From: Theropithecus gelada
Lineage: Eukaryota; Chordata; Mammalia; Primates; Cercopithecidae
Assembly (NCBI RefSeq): GCF_003255815.1
Contig: NC_037669.1
Span: 136,466,577 to 136,530,576, forward strand
Direction: 5' to 3'
DNA length: 64,000 nt
The translations under genes and the position numbers were made by a program. Below are positions 1 through 12,958 of the stretch, in pieces. The notes under the pieces were generated by a model. The model was not told where the DNA came from. It searched no databases and saw nothing but the letters and a program-made list of their open reading frames with translations. How positions within the stretch are numbered: position 1 is the stretch's first letter; each line of letters starts with the position of its first letter.

Positions 1-19
1 TTTTTGGTTTGCCAGTATT

Positions 20-550
20 TTACTGAAGGTGTTCGCATTGATGTTCATCAGGGATATGGGCCTGAAATTTTCTTTTTTTTCTGTGTGTGTCTCTGCCAGG
101 TTTTGGTATCAGGATGATGCTGGCCTCATAAAATGAGTTAGGGAGGATTCCCTCTTTTTCTCTTGTTTGGAATAGTTTCAGAAGGTATGGTACCAGCACC
201 TCTTTGTACCTCTGGTAGAATTTGGCTGTGAATCTGTCTGGTCCTGAGCTTTTTTTGGTTGGTAGGCTATTAATTACTGCCTCAATTTCAGAACTTGTTA
301 TCGGTCTATTCAGGGAATCAACTTCTTCCTGGTTTAGTCTTGGGAGAGTGTAAGTGTCCAGGAATTTATCCATTTCTTCTAGATTTTCTAGTTTATTTGC
401 ACAGAGGTATTTATAGTATTCTCCGCTGGTAGTTTGTATTTCTGTGGGATTGTTGGTGATCTCCCCTTTATCATTTTTTATTATGTCTATTTGATTGTTC
501 TTTCTTTTCTTCTTTATTAGTCTGGCTAGTGGTCTATTTATTGTGTCCAT
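20..550 (-). pseudogene. L1 ORF2 fragment, start of reverse transcriptase domain
   Basis: The open stretch contains NRPLARLIKKKR and SSGPDRFTAKFYQ, both typical of the L1 ORF2 region leading into the reverse transcriptase domain. It is part of the antisense L1. The frame breaks before the catalytic motifs would be reached, and the element leaves the window. Non-functional. Confidence 0.85.
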
Positions 551-885
551 CTTTTCAAAAAACTGGCTCCTGGATTCATTGTGGTTTTTTTTGAAGGGTT
601 TTTCATGTCTCTATCTCCTTCAGTTCTGCTCTGATCTTAGTTATTTCTTGTCTTCTGCTAGCTTTTGAATTTTTTTGCTCTTGCTTCTCTAGTTCTTTTA
701 ATTGTGATGTTAGGGTATTGATTTTAAATCTTTCCTGCTTTCTCTTGTGGGCACTTAGTGCTATAAATTTCCCTCTACACACTTCTTTAAATGTGTCCCA
801 GAGATTCTGGTATGTTGTGTCTTTGTTCTCATTGGTTTCAAGGAACATCTTTATTTTTCCCTTAATTTTGTTATTTACCCAGTGG

Positions 886-1545
886 TCATTCAGGATTCAG
901 TTTCCATGTAATTGTGCGGTTTTGAGGGAGTTTCTTAATCCTGAGTTCTAATTTGATTGCATTGTGGTCTGAGAGACTGTTTGTTTTGATTTCCATTCTT
1001 TTGCATTTACTGCAAAGTGTTTTACTTCCAATTATGTGGTCAATTTTAAAATAAGTGCGGTGTGTTGCTGAAAACAATACATATTCTGTTGATTTGGGGT
1101 GGAGAGTTCTGTAGATGTTTATTGGGTCTGCTGGGTCCGGAGCTGAGTTCAAGTCCTGGATATCCTTGTTAATTTTCTGTCTCATTGATCTGTCTAATAT
1201 TGACAGTGGGGTGTTAAAGTCTCCCACAATTATTCTGTGGGAGTCTAAGTCTCTTTGTAAGTCTATAAGAACTTGCTTTATGAATCTTGGTGTTCCTGTA
1301 TTGAGTGCGTATATATTTAGGATAGATAGCTCTTCTTGTTGCACTGATCCCTTTACCATTATGTAATGCCCTTCTTTGTCTCTTTTGATCTTTGTTGGTT
1401 TAAAGTTTGTTTTATCAAAGACTAGGATTGCAACCCCTGCTTTTCTTTGTTTTCCATTTGCTTGGTAAATATTCCTCCATTTCTTTATTTTGAGCCTACA
1501 TGTGTCTTTGCATGTGAGATGGGTCTCCCAAATACAGCACACCAA
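886..1545 (-). pseudogene. L1 ORF2 endonuclease domain remnant
   Basis: The frame carries ETHLTCKD near its start, GDFNTPLS in the middle and SDHNAIKLEL near the end. These correspond to the L1 apurinic-endonuclease-like motifs, including the catalytic Glu, the Asp-Asn pair and the terminal Ser-Asp-His. The N-terminal start of ORF2 is not in this frame and the downstream part is broken. The parent element is decayed. Confidence 0.88.
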
Positions 1546-2110
1546 TGGGTCTTAACTCTGTATCCTGTTTGCCACCCTGTGTCTTTAATTGGGGGCATTT
1601 AGCCCATTTACATTTAAGGCTAATGTTGTTATGCGTGAATTTGATCCTGTCATTATGATGCTAGCTGGTTATTTTGCCCGTTAGTTGATGCAGTTTCTTA
1701 ATAAGGTTGATGGTGTTTATCATGTGGTATGTTTTTGCAGTGGCTGGTACTGGTTGTTCTTTTCCATGTTTAGTGCTTCCTTCAGGAGCTCTTGTATGAC
1801 AGCCCTGGTGGTGACAAAATCTCTCAGCATTTGCTTGTCAGTAAAGGATTTTATTTCTCCTTTGCTTATGAAACTTAGTTTAGCTGGATATGAAATTCTC
1901 GGTTGAAAATTCTTTTTTAGGAATGTTGAATATTGGCCCCCACTCTGTTCTGGCTTGTAGGGTTTCTGCAGAGAGATCTGCTGTTAGTCTGATGGACTTC
2001 CCTTTGTGGGTAACCTGACCTTTCTCTCTGGCTGCCCTTTACTTTTTTTCCTTCATTTCAACCTTGGTGAATCTGACGATTATGTGTCTTGGGGTTATGC
2101 TTCTCGAGGA

Positions 2111-2506
2111 TTATCTTTGTGGTGTTCTCTGTATTTCCTGAATTTGAATGTTGGCCTGTCTTGCTAGGTTGGGTACGTTCTCCTGGATAATATCCTGAGG
2201 ATTGTTTTCCAACTTGGTTCCATTCTCCCTGTCACTTTCAGATACACCAATGAAATGTAGATTTGGTCTTTTTACACAGTCACATATTTCTTGGAGGCTT
2301 TGTTTGTTTCTTTTCACTCTTTTTTCTCTGATCTCATCTTCTTGCTTTGTTTCATTGAGTTGATCTTCAGTCTCTGATATCCTTCCTTCTGCTTTATCGA
2401 TTTGGATATTGATACTTGTGTATGCTTCATGAAGTTCTCGTGCTGTGTTTTTCAGCTCCATCAGGTAATTTGTGTTCTTCTTTAAACCAGGTATTCTAGT
2501 TAGCAA
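2111..2506 (-). pseudogene. L1 ORF1 central fragment
   Basis: The frame contains the coiled-coil end and RRM region of the L1 RNA-binding protein, for example KRPNLHFIGVSES and NVPNLARQANIQIQEIQRTP. The ORF1 start codon is near 2734 and an in-frame stop follows the first 50 or so codons, so ORF1 is broken. Confidence 0.85.
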
Positions 2507-5216
2507 TTCGTCTAACCTTTTTTCAGAGTTCTTAGCTTCCTTGCACTGATTTAGAACATGCTCCTTTAGCTCGGAGTTTATTACTCACCTTCTGAAGCTT
2601 ACTACTGTCAATTTGTCAAACTTATTCTCCGTCCAGTTTTGTTCCCTTGCTGGTAAGGAGTTGTGATCCTTTGGAGAAGAAGAGGCATTTTGGTTTTTGG
2701 AATTTTCAGTCGTTTTGCGCTGGTTTCTCCCCATCGTCATGTATTTATCTACTTTTAGTCTTTGATGTTAGTGACCTTTGGATGGGGTCTCTGAGTGGAT
2801 GTCCTTTTTGTTGATGTTGATACTATTCCTTTCTGTTTGTTAGTTTTCGTTCTAACAGTCAGACTTTTCTGCTGCAGGTCTGCTGGAGTTTGCTGGAGGT
2901 CCACTCTAGACCCTGTTTGCCCACCAGTGGAGGCTGCAGAACAGCAAAGATTGCTGCCTGTTCCTTCCTCTTGAAGCTTCGTCCCAGAGGGGCACCCGCC
3001 AGATGCAAGCCAGAGCTCTTCTGTATGAGTTGTCTGTTGGCCCCTACTGGGAGGTGTCTCCCAGTCAGGATATATGGGGGTCAGGGACTCACTTGAGGAG
3101 GCAGTCTGCCCGTTATCAGAGCTCAAATGCTGTGCTGGGAGATCTGCTGCTCTCTTCAGAGCTGAAGATCTCCCAGCTGAAGCTGCGCCCACAGCTGCCC
3201 CTTCACCCAGGTGCTCTGTCCCAGGGAGATGGGGGTTTTATCTATAAGTCCCTGACTGGGGCTGCTGCCTTTTTTTCAGAGATGCTTTGCTTAGACAGGA
3301 GGAATCTAGAGAGGCAGTCTGGCCTCAGTGGCCTTGCTGAGCTGTGGTGGGTCATCATCTTTCTTATACAACTCCCACTTTCCCCATGGTTGCAGCTCTT
3401 TCTTACTTTGGTTCTTTGTTGCTGGCTCTCTTCTTTACCCTCGAAAGTTTTGCTTCCAGTTGTGTCTTCATGTCCCTGCCACTACTGTGTTATACAATTT
3501 TTACTCTCTCTTTCAATCCATCCCTGACACTTCCCCTGTTCTCCATGACATTTTTTTTTTTCTGTTCCTTGTCAATTATTGTATACTTCCCATGCTTTAC
3601 TTGAAAAACCACACCAATCATAGGGTAATCTCAGCCTTGCTTATTCTTGTTGTATGGTCTACCTGGTGCTGCTCAGGAAGTGTGTGGCAGCTGTACATGC
3701 GTACGTTAGTATGTGTAATTATTTCTCAATTCAGACTCAATAAATCTTTTATGCAGAGGGTTATAGTTTAATGCTGGCCGTTTTTCCTTTTCTGGGATTG
3801 ACTATTTAGAAAATGTTGTAACACATCTGCTCTTATTATCTATGCATACTTTGATTATAAGAAGTTTTCAGTGTTTTTCATCTTCCATATTTAGATTTTT
3901 TCTACTATTTTTTAAAAATGATTTTGAAATCTGTAGTACACTGATTTGGGATAACAACTCCAATCAAAATGCCATAAATAGGCTGTGATGAACACTTAGT
4001 TACTCTGCAATGTTTATATGTTATTTAATGTTTTTGAAGGAAGCTTATGATATTAGGACAAGATTTGGATGAGGACAAATGATTTTTGAAAAGTAAACCT
4101 GAGGGGATTCTCCCAGGCATTTTCCTTACCACACAGAGTTCTATTTTTGTTTATAGGATGGCTTTTTTTTTTTTTTTGACAAAACATCTGCCATAGAAAT
4201 AAGGTGCCTGCTTTAAATGCCACACAACTTGATTTCCAACTCTCTGTGGTTGGAAGTTTCAGGCCTGCTTCAGCATAGCAGGTGGTCTCTGAAGCCTTTA
4301 GTCCCTTGGATTCTGTAGGCCTGAGGGCAACAAAGGCTTTGGGTGGGGGGCAGGTAATATGGCTTTGTTTTTTTAGGGAAAATGTGATCTCTTCTTCCAT
4401 TTTCTATTTTGACTCTTTCCCCTTAGAAAACCTTAAAGGAACAGGAGATTTGGAACTCTCTGGATAAAAATAGGACGATTTGTATGAAATCCGTTAGCTT
4501 GCTTTTTTTTTTTTTTTACTTTTTCTGTTTTGGTTTTGAAAAAGAATCAACTTTATGTTGGTGAAGGAAATAGGGGCTCAGGTATAAGAACTGGGAGCTA
4601 CTGGGGGTATATGAATTTGTTGGGGTATGGAATAGACACTCCCTTTTACAATGCAGTTAAATGAAGGAGGTAGATGGACTCCTGTACTGTACACTGCCCT
4701 GTACACTACTCCTGTACTGTACAGTATGGAGTATAAAGTGTACAGTGACTTTAAGAAATGAATTAGACAATAGCAACCTTAACAAATACTTACTCTGTGT
4801 TTAGAATGTGTAATGTACTGTGTAAGTATCCTGTAGATGTGTTACCACCTATAAGTTCTGGGGGCTATCAGTGTAATAGAAATTGACATGAGCCTAAAAG
4901 AGTTTTCCCAGACAAGCCTTCATTGGAGCTTTTGCCCAGACATAAGGGAGGCAGCACGAGAAAGAGAGAGAAAAAAATCCCTGACTGACTCTCCAAAAAG
5001 AGCCAATAGGGGTTTTTTTTTGGGGGGGGCAAAGTATGGAATTGATATTAGGGGCAGTATGCAGGCTGGGTTGGGCAAATCAAAAGAGTGATAGGGTGTG
5101 CAGGTCAGCATTATCTGGTTGCAATGCTTATCTTGGGTTATGGGCCACTTGGTGGTCTGGCCTGCGGCAAAAAGGCTATAAAGCAATTGTGCAGCATTTC
5201 TTCCCCTCTGGAAGCT

Positions 5217-5340
5217 CCTCAGGAAGCTGAGGTGGAAGGATCTCTTGAGCCCAAGAGGTCAAGGCTGCAGTGAGCCCTGATGGTGCTACTGCTCTCTAGC
5301 CTGGGCAACAGAGCCAGAGCCCTGTCTAAAAATAAAAAGA
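5217..5340 (+). repeat. Alu monomer fragment (FRAM or AluJ right arm)
   Basis: Single Alu-like arm with GAGGTGGAAGGATCTCTTGA, CTGCAGTGAGCC and CCTGGGCAACAGAGCC, ending in an A-rich tail. No second arm is present. Diverged, so old. Confidence 0.8.
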
Positions 5341-8300
5341 AGATCAGATACCATTTGGAATTTAAGTAAATAGACCGGAAAACGAACCTCCTGTTGTCTG
5401 AAATATAAGGCAAACAGACTTTTAGTAAGAGACATTTCTATGGAAACAAGAAAAGCAAATGTTAATGGTAGAAATTTCATTGTTAAAGAATCGAGAACCC
5501 CATTCTGTAACAGTCTATCCAGACGTTAAACTCAAAACGTCTTTAGTTACAGAGGAGGAGGACAGTGACTGTTTGACGTTTTCTTCTTGCCTGTATCATA
5601 AGGAATAAGTTTCAGCCTATAGGGCCTCAGGAAAAAGGTAGTAGCACTTCTACTGAGTTTTAGTCAGAAAAATGGATGAAATTTTGAAAATGTTAGTTTG
5701 AAGACTTGTAATCCGGAAAAGATTTAAGATTCAGTCCAAATTTTAGAAAACAATGCATATTAAAAAAAACCTCAAAAATGAGACAAGACTAGAATCTAAC
5801 AATAGGTGTATTCTAATCTTTCTCCATTCTCTCATTTTTATCCAAGACAAATCATGGTAGAACCAATTTGTTTGCAAAAATAAGTTTTGGTCTTATATTT
5901 GGCCTGAATATTTACATAAAATGCAGCAAGAAAAATTATTTATCATATAAGCTGTCTTTCAAATTGGCATTGTTAGAACTTTTTCCATAAGGAATCTCAG
6001 ATTAGACCTTGTAAAGCCTCAAACCCATCCATGGATTTATTTGTGCCTGCAAATACCTGTGTGAATTGGATGAATTCCTCTCCTATGGAGGTCCCAAGTT
6101 ACTTTGGGGCTCCTGGGCTTGTTAGAAAGTGGCATTCTTTACTTACCACAAGTTAGGAATCCTGTACAGGGACTGGGCAGAGAAGGGATGTGAGGCCCAG
6201 GTTTTTCAAGGGACTTTTATTGGCTCTATAAATCACCTCTGATTCCTTAAAGCAGTCTGTTTCTATTTAAAAGAATACCATTTCAGTCAAAGCCTTGGTA
6301 AAGTAACCAGTGTCTCCAAATGTGCTCCTATAAAACAGATTCTTATTGTATTTATGCAAATAATTCTATTGCCATAATTTAAGAATACTCACAAATAGTT
6401 TCCAAATTCTGGAGAAATCAGGTAGAGAGAAAGAAACATTCTCCAAATTTTGCTCACAGGAGTATACTTCATTGTTAAAAGCTGTAAATAGCTCAAAAGG
6501 AAAAACAAGTTTTCTTGACTGAAAAACAAAAGGATCAGCAATGTTTCAAGCAAAAAGTCATAGAAGGATTATTTTAATGTCATATTGGTTCAATCCATGC
6601 AATTAACTCCTTTTCTGCTTGATATTTTTGAACACATTAGCTTTCAAAGAGAATCTTGGAAGGTTTTTTCTCTTCTAATGGCCCAGTCACCAAAGTTATC
6701 AGAGGCCTGTAGTCAAGAGTACCTGTCAGAGTCCTATAGCTGATTGTAAACCACCCTCTGAAAAGGATCAGACAGGACAACAATTGTCTGTGGATGACAA
6801 AAGTCTTAGGACAGCCACAGTTAAAGACACAATTGACAAGTAAATTTGGTTATGCCTGTGGCACATAATGAATAATTATTACTGATAATATATTGACAGA
6901 ATTACAATCTTGGAAACTATTCTAATAACACACTTACATGAATATAACCCAAATAAAATTAAGCACTATTTTATACTTGACAATGTTTTCCATGTGATTT
7001 AAATTAAATTAATTATATTAAACTGAATATGTTTCTTTTGAATTCTAGGGGAACTAATATCTAACAGGGTTAATCAGGTTAAAAGAAAAAGCTAATTTAG
7101 AATTTGATTTTGGAAAGTTTGTCATATATCAAAGGTTTAAAACACTTGATATCACAAAACTAAGACCACAGTTTATTTATTTAGCCAAAGTGATTAACTC
7201 AAAGATTTCAAAAAAGCAAAAATCCTTTATTCTTTTATAGACAGGAGACAGCTTTCCAAATAACAAGACCCAATAAAGACAGTATGAGGCCAACTGAATC
7301 TGTCTCTTCTCTTTTGCCTTTTCCTGTAGGCAAGCAGAAATCTTGATCAAAGATAAACCACATTTTTTCTTTGCAGTAATATAGTAATGCTAAAGCTAAT
7401 TTTAAATAGAATTTTATAAGTAAATCTAATTTTAACCAGTTTAATCATAAAATAAGACTTTAATAAACCTTTTATAACCTTTTACAATTTTCTGTTAAAG
7501 AGCAGATCATTGCTCCAAGAGAACCCTGTTATTCTGACACATGGGCTCAGGTTCTGACCTGCATCAGTGCTAATGTTTAATTTATAGAAAAACGAAATGA
7601 TGCCATTTTAATTTTAGTCACCTTGCTCACACACAAAATTTTGTTTGTAAGATTAATCTTTTACAAACCTTCTACACCTTGCTTAAACTTTCAGTTTTAT
7701 TCTTTTTTTTTAATCTTAAAACAATTCTTAAACCCTCTAAATTAGACAGAATTACTTTCTCTTAGAAGAAACTATAATTTCCACACCTTTCTACTAAAAA
7801 TGCATGATTTTTGTTTTTAGTGTAAGCAATTTTAATTATGTATCAGGTGCAGAGTGTAGGATACAGGACAGAAGCACAGATAATGTCTGACTCTTTGTAG
7901 CATAGCTGGGGACATGGCTAACTCCAAATGTCTCTAGGCCTTACCTAGAATCCAGTGGCTCTAAAGCAAGCAAGTTGAATGATTATCAAAAGCCATAGAA
8001 GCAGTTTATGGCTTTAAAGCATCTAGTAAGGACACTAGTATCTTACCTGTCTAATTTAGACCAAATGCCTAATTTTTAAAATTTTAATATTTGTGAAACA
8101 GATGGTTTTTGGTTCCATGTATAAGTTCTTTAGTGTTGATTGCTGAGATTTTGGAGCATCTGTCACCCAAGCGGTATGCAGTGTACCCAATGTGCAGTCT
8201 TTTATCCCTTACCCCCATCCCTACCTTCTCCCTGGGTCCCCAAGGTCCATTATATCATTCTTATGCCTTTGTGTCCTCATAGTTTAGCTCCCACTTATAA

Positions 8301-10878
8301 GTGAGAACATATGATGTTTGGTTTTTCATTTCTGAGTTACTTCACTTAGAATAATGGTCTCCAACTCCATTCAGGTTGCTGGAATGCCGTTATTTCATTT
8401 CTTCTTATGACTGAGCAGTATTACATTTTCTTTACCCACTTGTTGGTTGATGGGCATTTAGGCTGGTTCCATATTTTTGCAATTGTGAATTGTCCTGCTA
8501 TAAACATGTGTATGCATGTGTCTTTTTCATATAATGACTTCTTTTTCCCACTAGACACCCAGTAGTGGGATTGCTGGATCAACTGATCAATCTATTTTTT
8601 GTTCTTTAAGGAATCTCCACACTGTTTTATATAGTAGTTGTACTAGTTTACATTCCAACCAGCAGGGTAGAAGTGTTCCCTGTTCACAGCATCCATGCCA
8701 ACACTTAGTATTTTTTGATTTTTTGATTATGGCAATTCTTGCAGGAGTAAGGTGGTATTGCATTGTGGTTTTGATTTGCATTTCCCTGACGATTAGTCAT
8801 GTTGAGCACTTTTTCATATGTTTGTTGGCCATTTGTATATCTTCTTTTGAGGATTGCCTTTTCATGTCGTTAGCCCACTTTTTGATAGGATTGTTTGTTT
8901 TTTTCTTGCTAATTTGTTTGAGTTCTTGTAGATTCTGGATATTAGTCCTTTGTCGGATTCATAGTTTGTGAAGATTTTCTCCCACTTTGTGGGTTTTCCA
9001 CTTACTCTGCTGATTATTTCTTTTGCTGTACAGAAGCTTTTTAGTTTAGTTAGGTCTCATCTATTTATCTTTGTTTTCATTGCATTTGCTTTTGGGTTCC
9101 TGGTCATGAAATCTTTGCCTCAGCCAATGACTGGAAGGGTTTTTCTGATGTTATCTTCTAGGATACTTATGGTTTCAGGTCTTAGATTTAAGTCTTAGAT
9201 CCATCTTGAGTTGATTTTTGTATAAGATGAGAAATGAGGATCCAGTTTCATTCTTCTACATGTGGCTTGCCAATTATCCCAGAACCATTTGTTGAATAGG
9301 GTGGCCTTTCTCCACTTTATGTTTTTGTTTGTTTAGTTGAAGATCAGTTGGCTGTAAATATTTGGCTTTCTTTCTGGATTCTCTATTTTGTTCCATTGGT
9401 CTATGTGCCTATTTTTATGCCAGTACTATGCTGTTTTTGTAACTAAAGCCTTGTAGTATAGTTTGAAGTTGGGTTATGCAGGCTCTTTTTTGGTTCCATA
9501 TGAGTTTTAGGCTTGTTTTTTTCTAGTTCTGTGAAAAAGATGATGGTATTTTGATGGGCATTGCATTGAACTTGTAGATTGCTTTTGGCAGTGTGGTCAT
9601 TTTCACAATATTGATTCTACCTGTCCGTGAGCATGGAATGTGTTTCCATTTGTTTGTGTCATCTATGATTTCTTTCAGCAGTCTTTTGTAGTTTTCCTTG
9701 TGGAGATCTTTCACCTCCTTGGTTAGGTATATTTTTAAGTATTCTATTTATTTTCAGCTATTGTAAAAGGGGTTGAGTTATTGATTTGATTCTCAGTTTG
9801 ATTGTTGTTGGTATATTGCAGCGCTACTGATTTGTGTACATTGATTTTGTATTCTGAAACTTTACTGAATTAACTTATCAGATCTAGGAGCATTTTGGGT
9901 GGGTCTTTAGGGTTTTCTAGGGATACAATATCACTGGTGAACAATGACAGTTCAACTTCCTCTTTATGGATTTGGATGCCCTTTATTTTTTTCTCTTGTC
10001 TGATTGCTCTGGCTAGGACTTCAGTAGTACTATGTTGAACAGAAGTGGTGGGAGTGGTCGTCCTTATCTTGTTCCAGTTTTCAGGAAGAATGCTTTCAAG
10101 TTTTCCTAATTCAGTATAATGTTATCTGTGCATTTGTCATAGATAGGTTTTATTCCCTTGAGGTATGTCCCTTCTATGGCAATTTTGCTGAGGGTTTTAA
10201 TCATAAAAATCATAAAGGATGCCGGATTTTGTCAAATGCTTTTTCTGTGTCTGTTTAGATGATCATATGATTTTTGTTTTTAGTTCTGTTCATGTGGTAT
10301 AACACATTTATTGACTTGTATGTGTTAAAATGTCCTTGCATTCCTGGTATGAAACCCACTTGTTCATGGTGGATTATCTTTTTGATATGCTGTTGGATTG
10401 GATTAGCTAGTATTTTGTTGAGGATTTTTGCATCTATATTATTCAGAGATATTGGTCTGTTGTTTTTTTGTTGTTGTCATTATGTCCTTTCCTTGTTTTG
10501 GCACTGGGTGATACTGGCTTCAGAGCATGATTTAGGGAGGATTCCCTCTTTATCTTTTAGAATAGTGTCAATAGTACCAATTCTTTGAACATCTGATAGA
10601 ATTCAGCTGTGAATCCATCTTGTTCTGGACATTTTTTTTTGTTGGCAATTTTTAAATTACTGTTTCAGTCTCATTACTTGTTATTGGTCTGTTCAGAGTT
10701 TCTGTTTCTTTCTGGTTTAATCTAGGAGAGTTGTATATTTCTAGAAACTTATCCATCTCCTCTAGGTTTTCTAGTTTGTGTGTGTTAAGGTGTTCATAGG
10801 AACCTTGTATGATCTTTTGTATTTCTGTATTATTGATTGTAATATCTCTGGTTTTGTTTCTAATTGAGCTTATTTGGA

Positions 10879-11181
10879 TTTTTTTTTTTTTTTTTTTTTT
10901 GAGACAGAATTTTCCTCTTGTTGCCCAGGCTGGAGTGCAATGGTGCAATCTCAGCTCACCACAGCCTCTGCCTCCCAAGTTCAAGCAATTCTCCTGTCTC
11001 AGCCTTCCAAGTAGCTGGGATTACAGGCATGCACCACCACGCCCGGCTAATTTTGTATTTTTAGTAGGGATGGGGTTTCTCTGTTTTTCAAGCTGGTCTT
11101 GAACTCCCAACCTCAGGTAATTCCACCTGCCTTGGCCTCCCAAAGTGCTGGGATTACAGGCATGAGCTACCGAGCCCGGCC
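10879..11181 (-). mobile_element. Alu inserted in L1PB
   Basis: Full dimeric antisense Alu: poly-T, GAGACAGAATTTTCCTCTTG, GGATTACAGGCATG, ending in CCCGGCC. Interrupts the L1 reverse transcriptase region. Confidence 0.93.
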
Positions 11182-11447
11182 CTCTCTTTTTTTTCTTCGT
11201 TAATCTTGCTAATGGTCTATCAATTTTGTTTATCATTTCAAAGAACCAGCTTTTTGTTCATTTATCTTCTTGTTGTTGTTGTTGTTTGTTTTAGTTTAAT
11301 TTAGTTCTGCTTTGATCTTGGTTATTTCTTTTCTTCTGCTGGGTTTGGGTTCTTGTTTCTCAGGTTCCTTGAGGTTTGACCTTAGATTGTCTTTTTGTCC
11401 TCTTTCAGACTTTTTGTTGTAGGCATTTAATGCTATGAAGTGTACTC

Positions 11448-11771
11448 TTTTTTTTTTTTTTTTTTTTTTTGAGACAGAGTTTCACTCTTGTTGCCCAGGC
11501 TGGAATGCAATGGCATGATCTTGGCTCACTGCAACCTCCTCCTCCCAGGTTTAAGCAATTCTCCTGACTCAGCCTCCCTAGTAGCTGGGATTACAGGCAT
11601 CTGCCACCATGCCTGGCTAATCTTTTTTTTTTTTTTTTTTTTTTAATTTTTAGTAGAGACGACGTTTCACCACATTGGTCAGGCTGTTCATGAACTCTTG
11701 ACCTCAGGTGATCTGCCCACCTTGGCATCCCAAAGTGCTGGGATTACAGGTGTGAGCCACCACACCTGGCT
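11448..11771 (-). mobile_element. Alu inserted in L1PB
   Basis: Full-length antisense Alu with long head and mid poly-T runs (11448-11470 and about 11623-11644). Likely AluS-type. Confidence 0.93.
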
Positions 11772-11953
11772 GAAGTTTCCTCAACACTGCTTTTGCTGTA
11801 TCCCAGCAGTTTTGATAGGTTGTGTCACTCCTATTGTTCAGTTCAAATAATTTTTAAATTTCCACCTGGATTTTATTGTTGACTCAAAGTTCATTCTGGA
11901 GCAGATTATTTAATTTCTATGTATTTGTGTAGTTTTGAGGGTTTCTTTTGGAA

Positions 11954-12255
11954 TTAATTTCCAATTTTATTCCACTGTGGTTTAAAGGTACGTGGTATAA
12001 TTTTTATTTTGTTAAATTTATTTAGACTTTTTTCATGGCCTATCATATAATCTATCTTGGAGAATGTTACATGTGCCGAAGAAAAGAATGCATATTCTGC
12101 AGTTGTTGGGTAAAATGTTCTGTAGATATCTGTTCCATTTGTTCTAGGGTGTAGTTTAAGTACATTGTTTCTTTGTTGACTTTCTGTCTTGATGACCTGT
12201 CTAGTGCTGTCAGTGGAGGATTGAAGTCCCACAGTATTACTGTGTTGCTGTTCAT
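11954..12255 (-). pseudogene. L1PB ORF2 endonuclease remnant, frameshifted
   Basis: Two overlapping minus-strand frames carry the endonuclease text: WDFNPPLTALDRSSRQKVNK in one and IYRTFYPTTAEYAFFSSAH in the other. The switch of frame shows a small indel within the domain. It belongs to the L1 at 8076-16278. Confidence 0.8.
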
Positions 12256-12395
12256 CAGTTTCTTAAGTCTAGTAGTAATTGTTTAATAAATTTGAGAGCT
12301 ACAGTTTTAGGAGCATATGTTTTTAGGATTGTGGTATTTTTCTGTTGGACTAATCCTTTTATTATTTAACATTCCTCTTTTTTTAAAAATTTGTA

Positions 12396-12679
12396 TTTAT
12401 TTATTTTTTTGAGACGGAGTTTTGCTCTGTCACCCAGGCTGGAGTGCAGTGGCCTGATCTTGGCTCACTGCAACCTCTGCCTCCCAGGTTCAAGCAATTC
12501 TTCCTGCCTCAGCCTCCCGAGTAGCTGGGATTACAGGCCTCTGCCACCACGCCCGGCTAAGTTTTGTATTTTTAATAGAGAGGGGGTTTGCCATGTTAGC
12601 CAGGCTAGTCTTGAACTCCTGACCTCAGGTGATCTGCCTCCCAAAGTGCTGGGATTACAGGTGTGAGCTGTGCCTGGCC
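12396..12679 (-). mobile_element. Alu inserted in L1PB
   Basis: Antisense Alu from GAGACGGAGTTTTGCTCTGT to TGCCTGGCC. Directly followed by another Alu at 12689. Confidence 0.92.
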
Positions 12680-12688
12680 CTCTTTATC

Positions 12689-12958
12689 TTTTTTTTTTTT
12701 TTTTTGAGACGGAGTCTTGCTTTGTCGCCAAGGCTGGTGTGCAGTGGCGCCATCTTGGCTCACTGCAAGCTCCGTTTCCCGGGTTCACGCCATTCTCCTG
12801 CCTCAGTCTCCGAGTAGCTGGGACTACAGGCCCGCACCACCACGCCTGGCTAATTTTTTGTATTTTTAGTAGAGACGGGGTTTCACCGTGTTAGCCAGGA
12901 AGGTCTCGATCTCGTGATCCGCCCGCCTCGGCCTCCCAAAGTGCTGGGATTATAGGCG
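12689..12958 (-). mobile_element. AluY-like copy inserted in L1PB, slightly 5'-truncated
   Basis: Antisense Alu with the AluY-type GCTCACTGCAAGCTCCG text. The end stops at TTATAGGCG, missing the last bases of the Alu 5' end. CTTTATCTTTTT before it and CTTTGTCTTTTT after it look like a target-site duplication. Confidence 0.9.

Larger units (their letters stand above)
1..3351 (-). mobile_element. L1PA-type LINE-1, antisense, 5'-truncated, runs off left edge
   Basis: Read on the minus strand from right to left, this is part of a LINE-1: the 3' half of the 5'UTR (about 2735-3351), ORF1 (about 1690-2734), then the ORF2 endonuclease and the start of the reverse transcriptase, cut by the window edge. 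Similarity to the L1 5'UTR stops right after GAGCTGTGGTGGG near 3351, so the first few hundred bases of the UTR are missing. Stops and frameshifts in ORF1 and ORF2 mark it as dead. The subfamily (an older L1PA) is a judgement by eye. Confidence 0.9.

Noticed and set aside
2755..3527. Open frames on both strands of 145 and 174 residues
   Set aside because: They lie in the L1 5'UTR and its flank, which is GC-rich and often open by chance.
3352..3780. A possible LTR with an AATAAA signal next to the L1
   Set aside because: No recognisable LTR ends or family; a single AATAAA in AT-rich DNA is not enough support.
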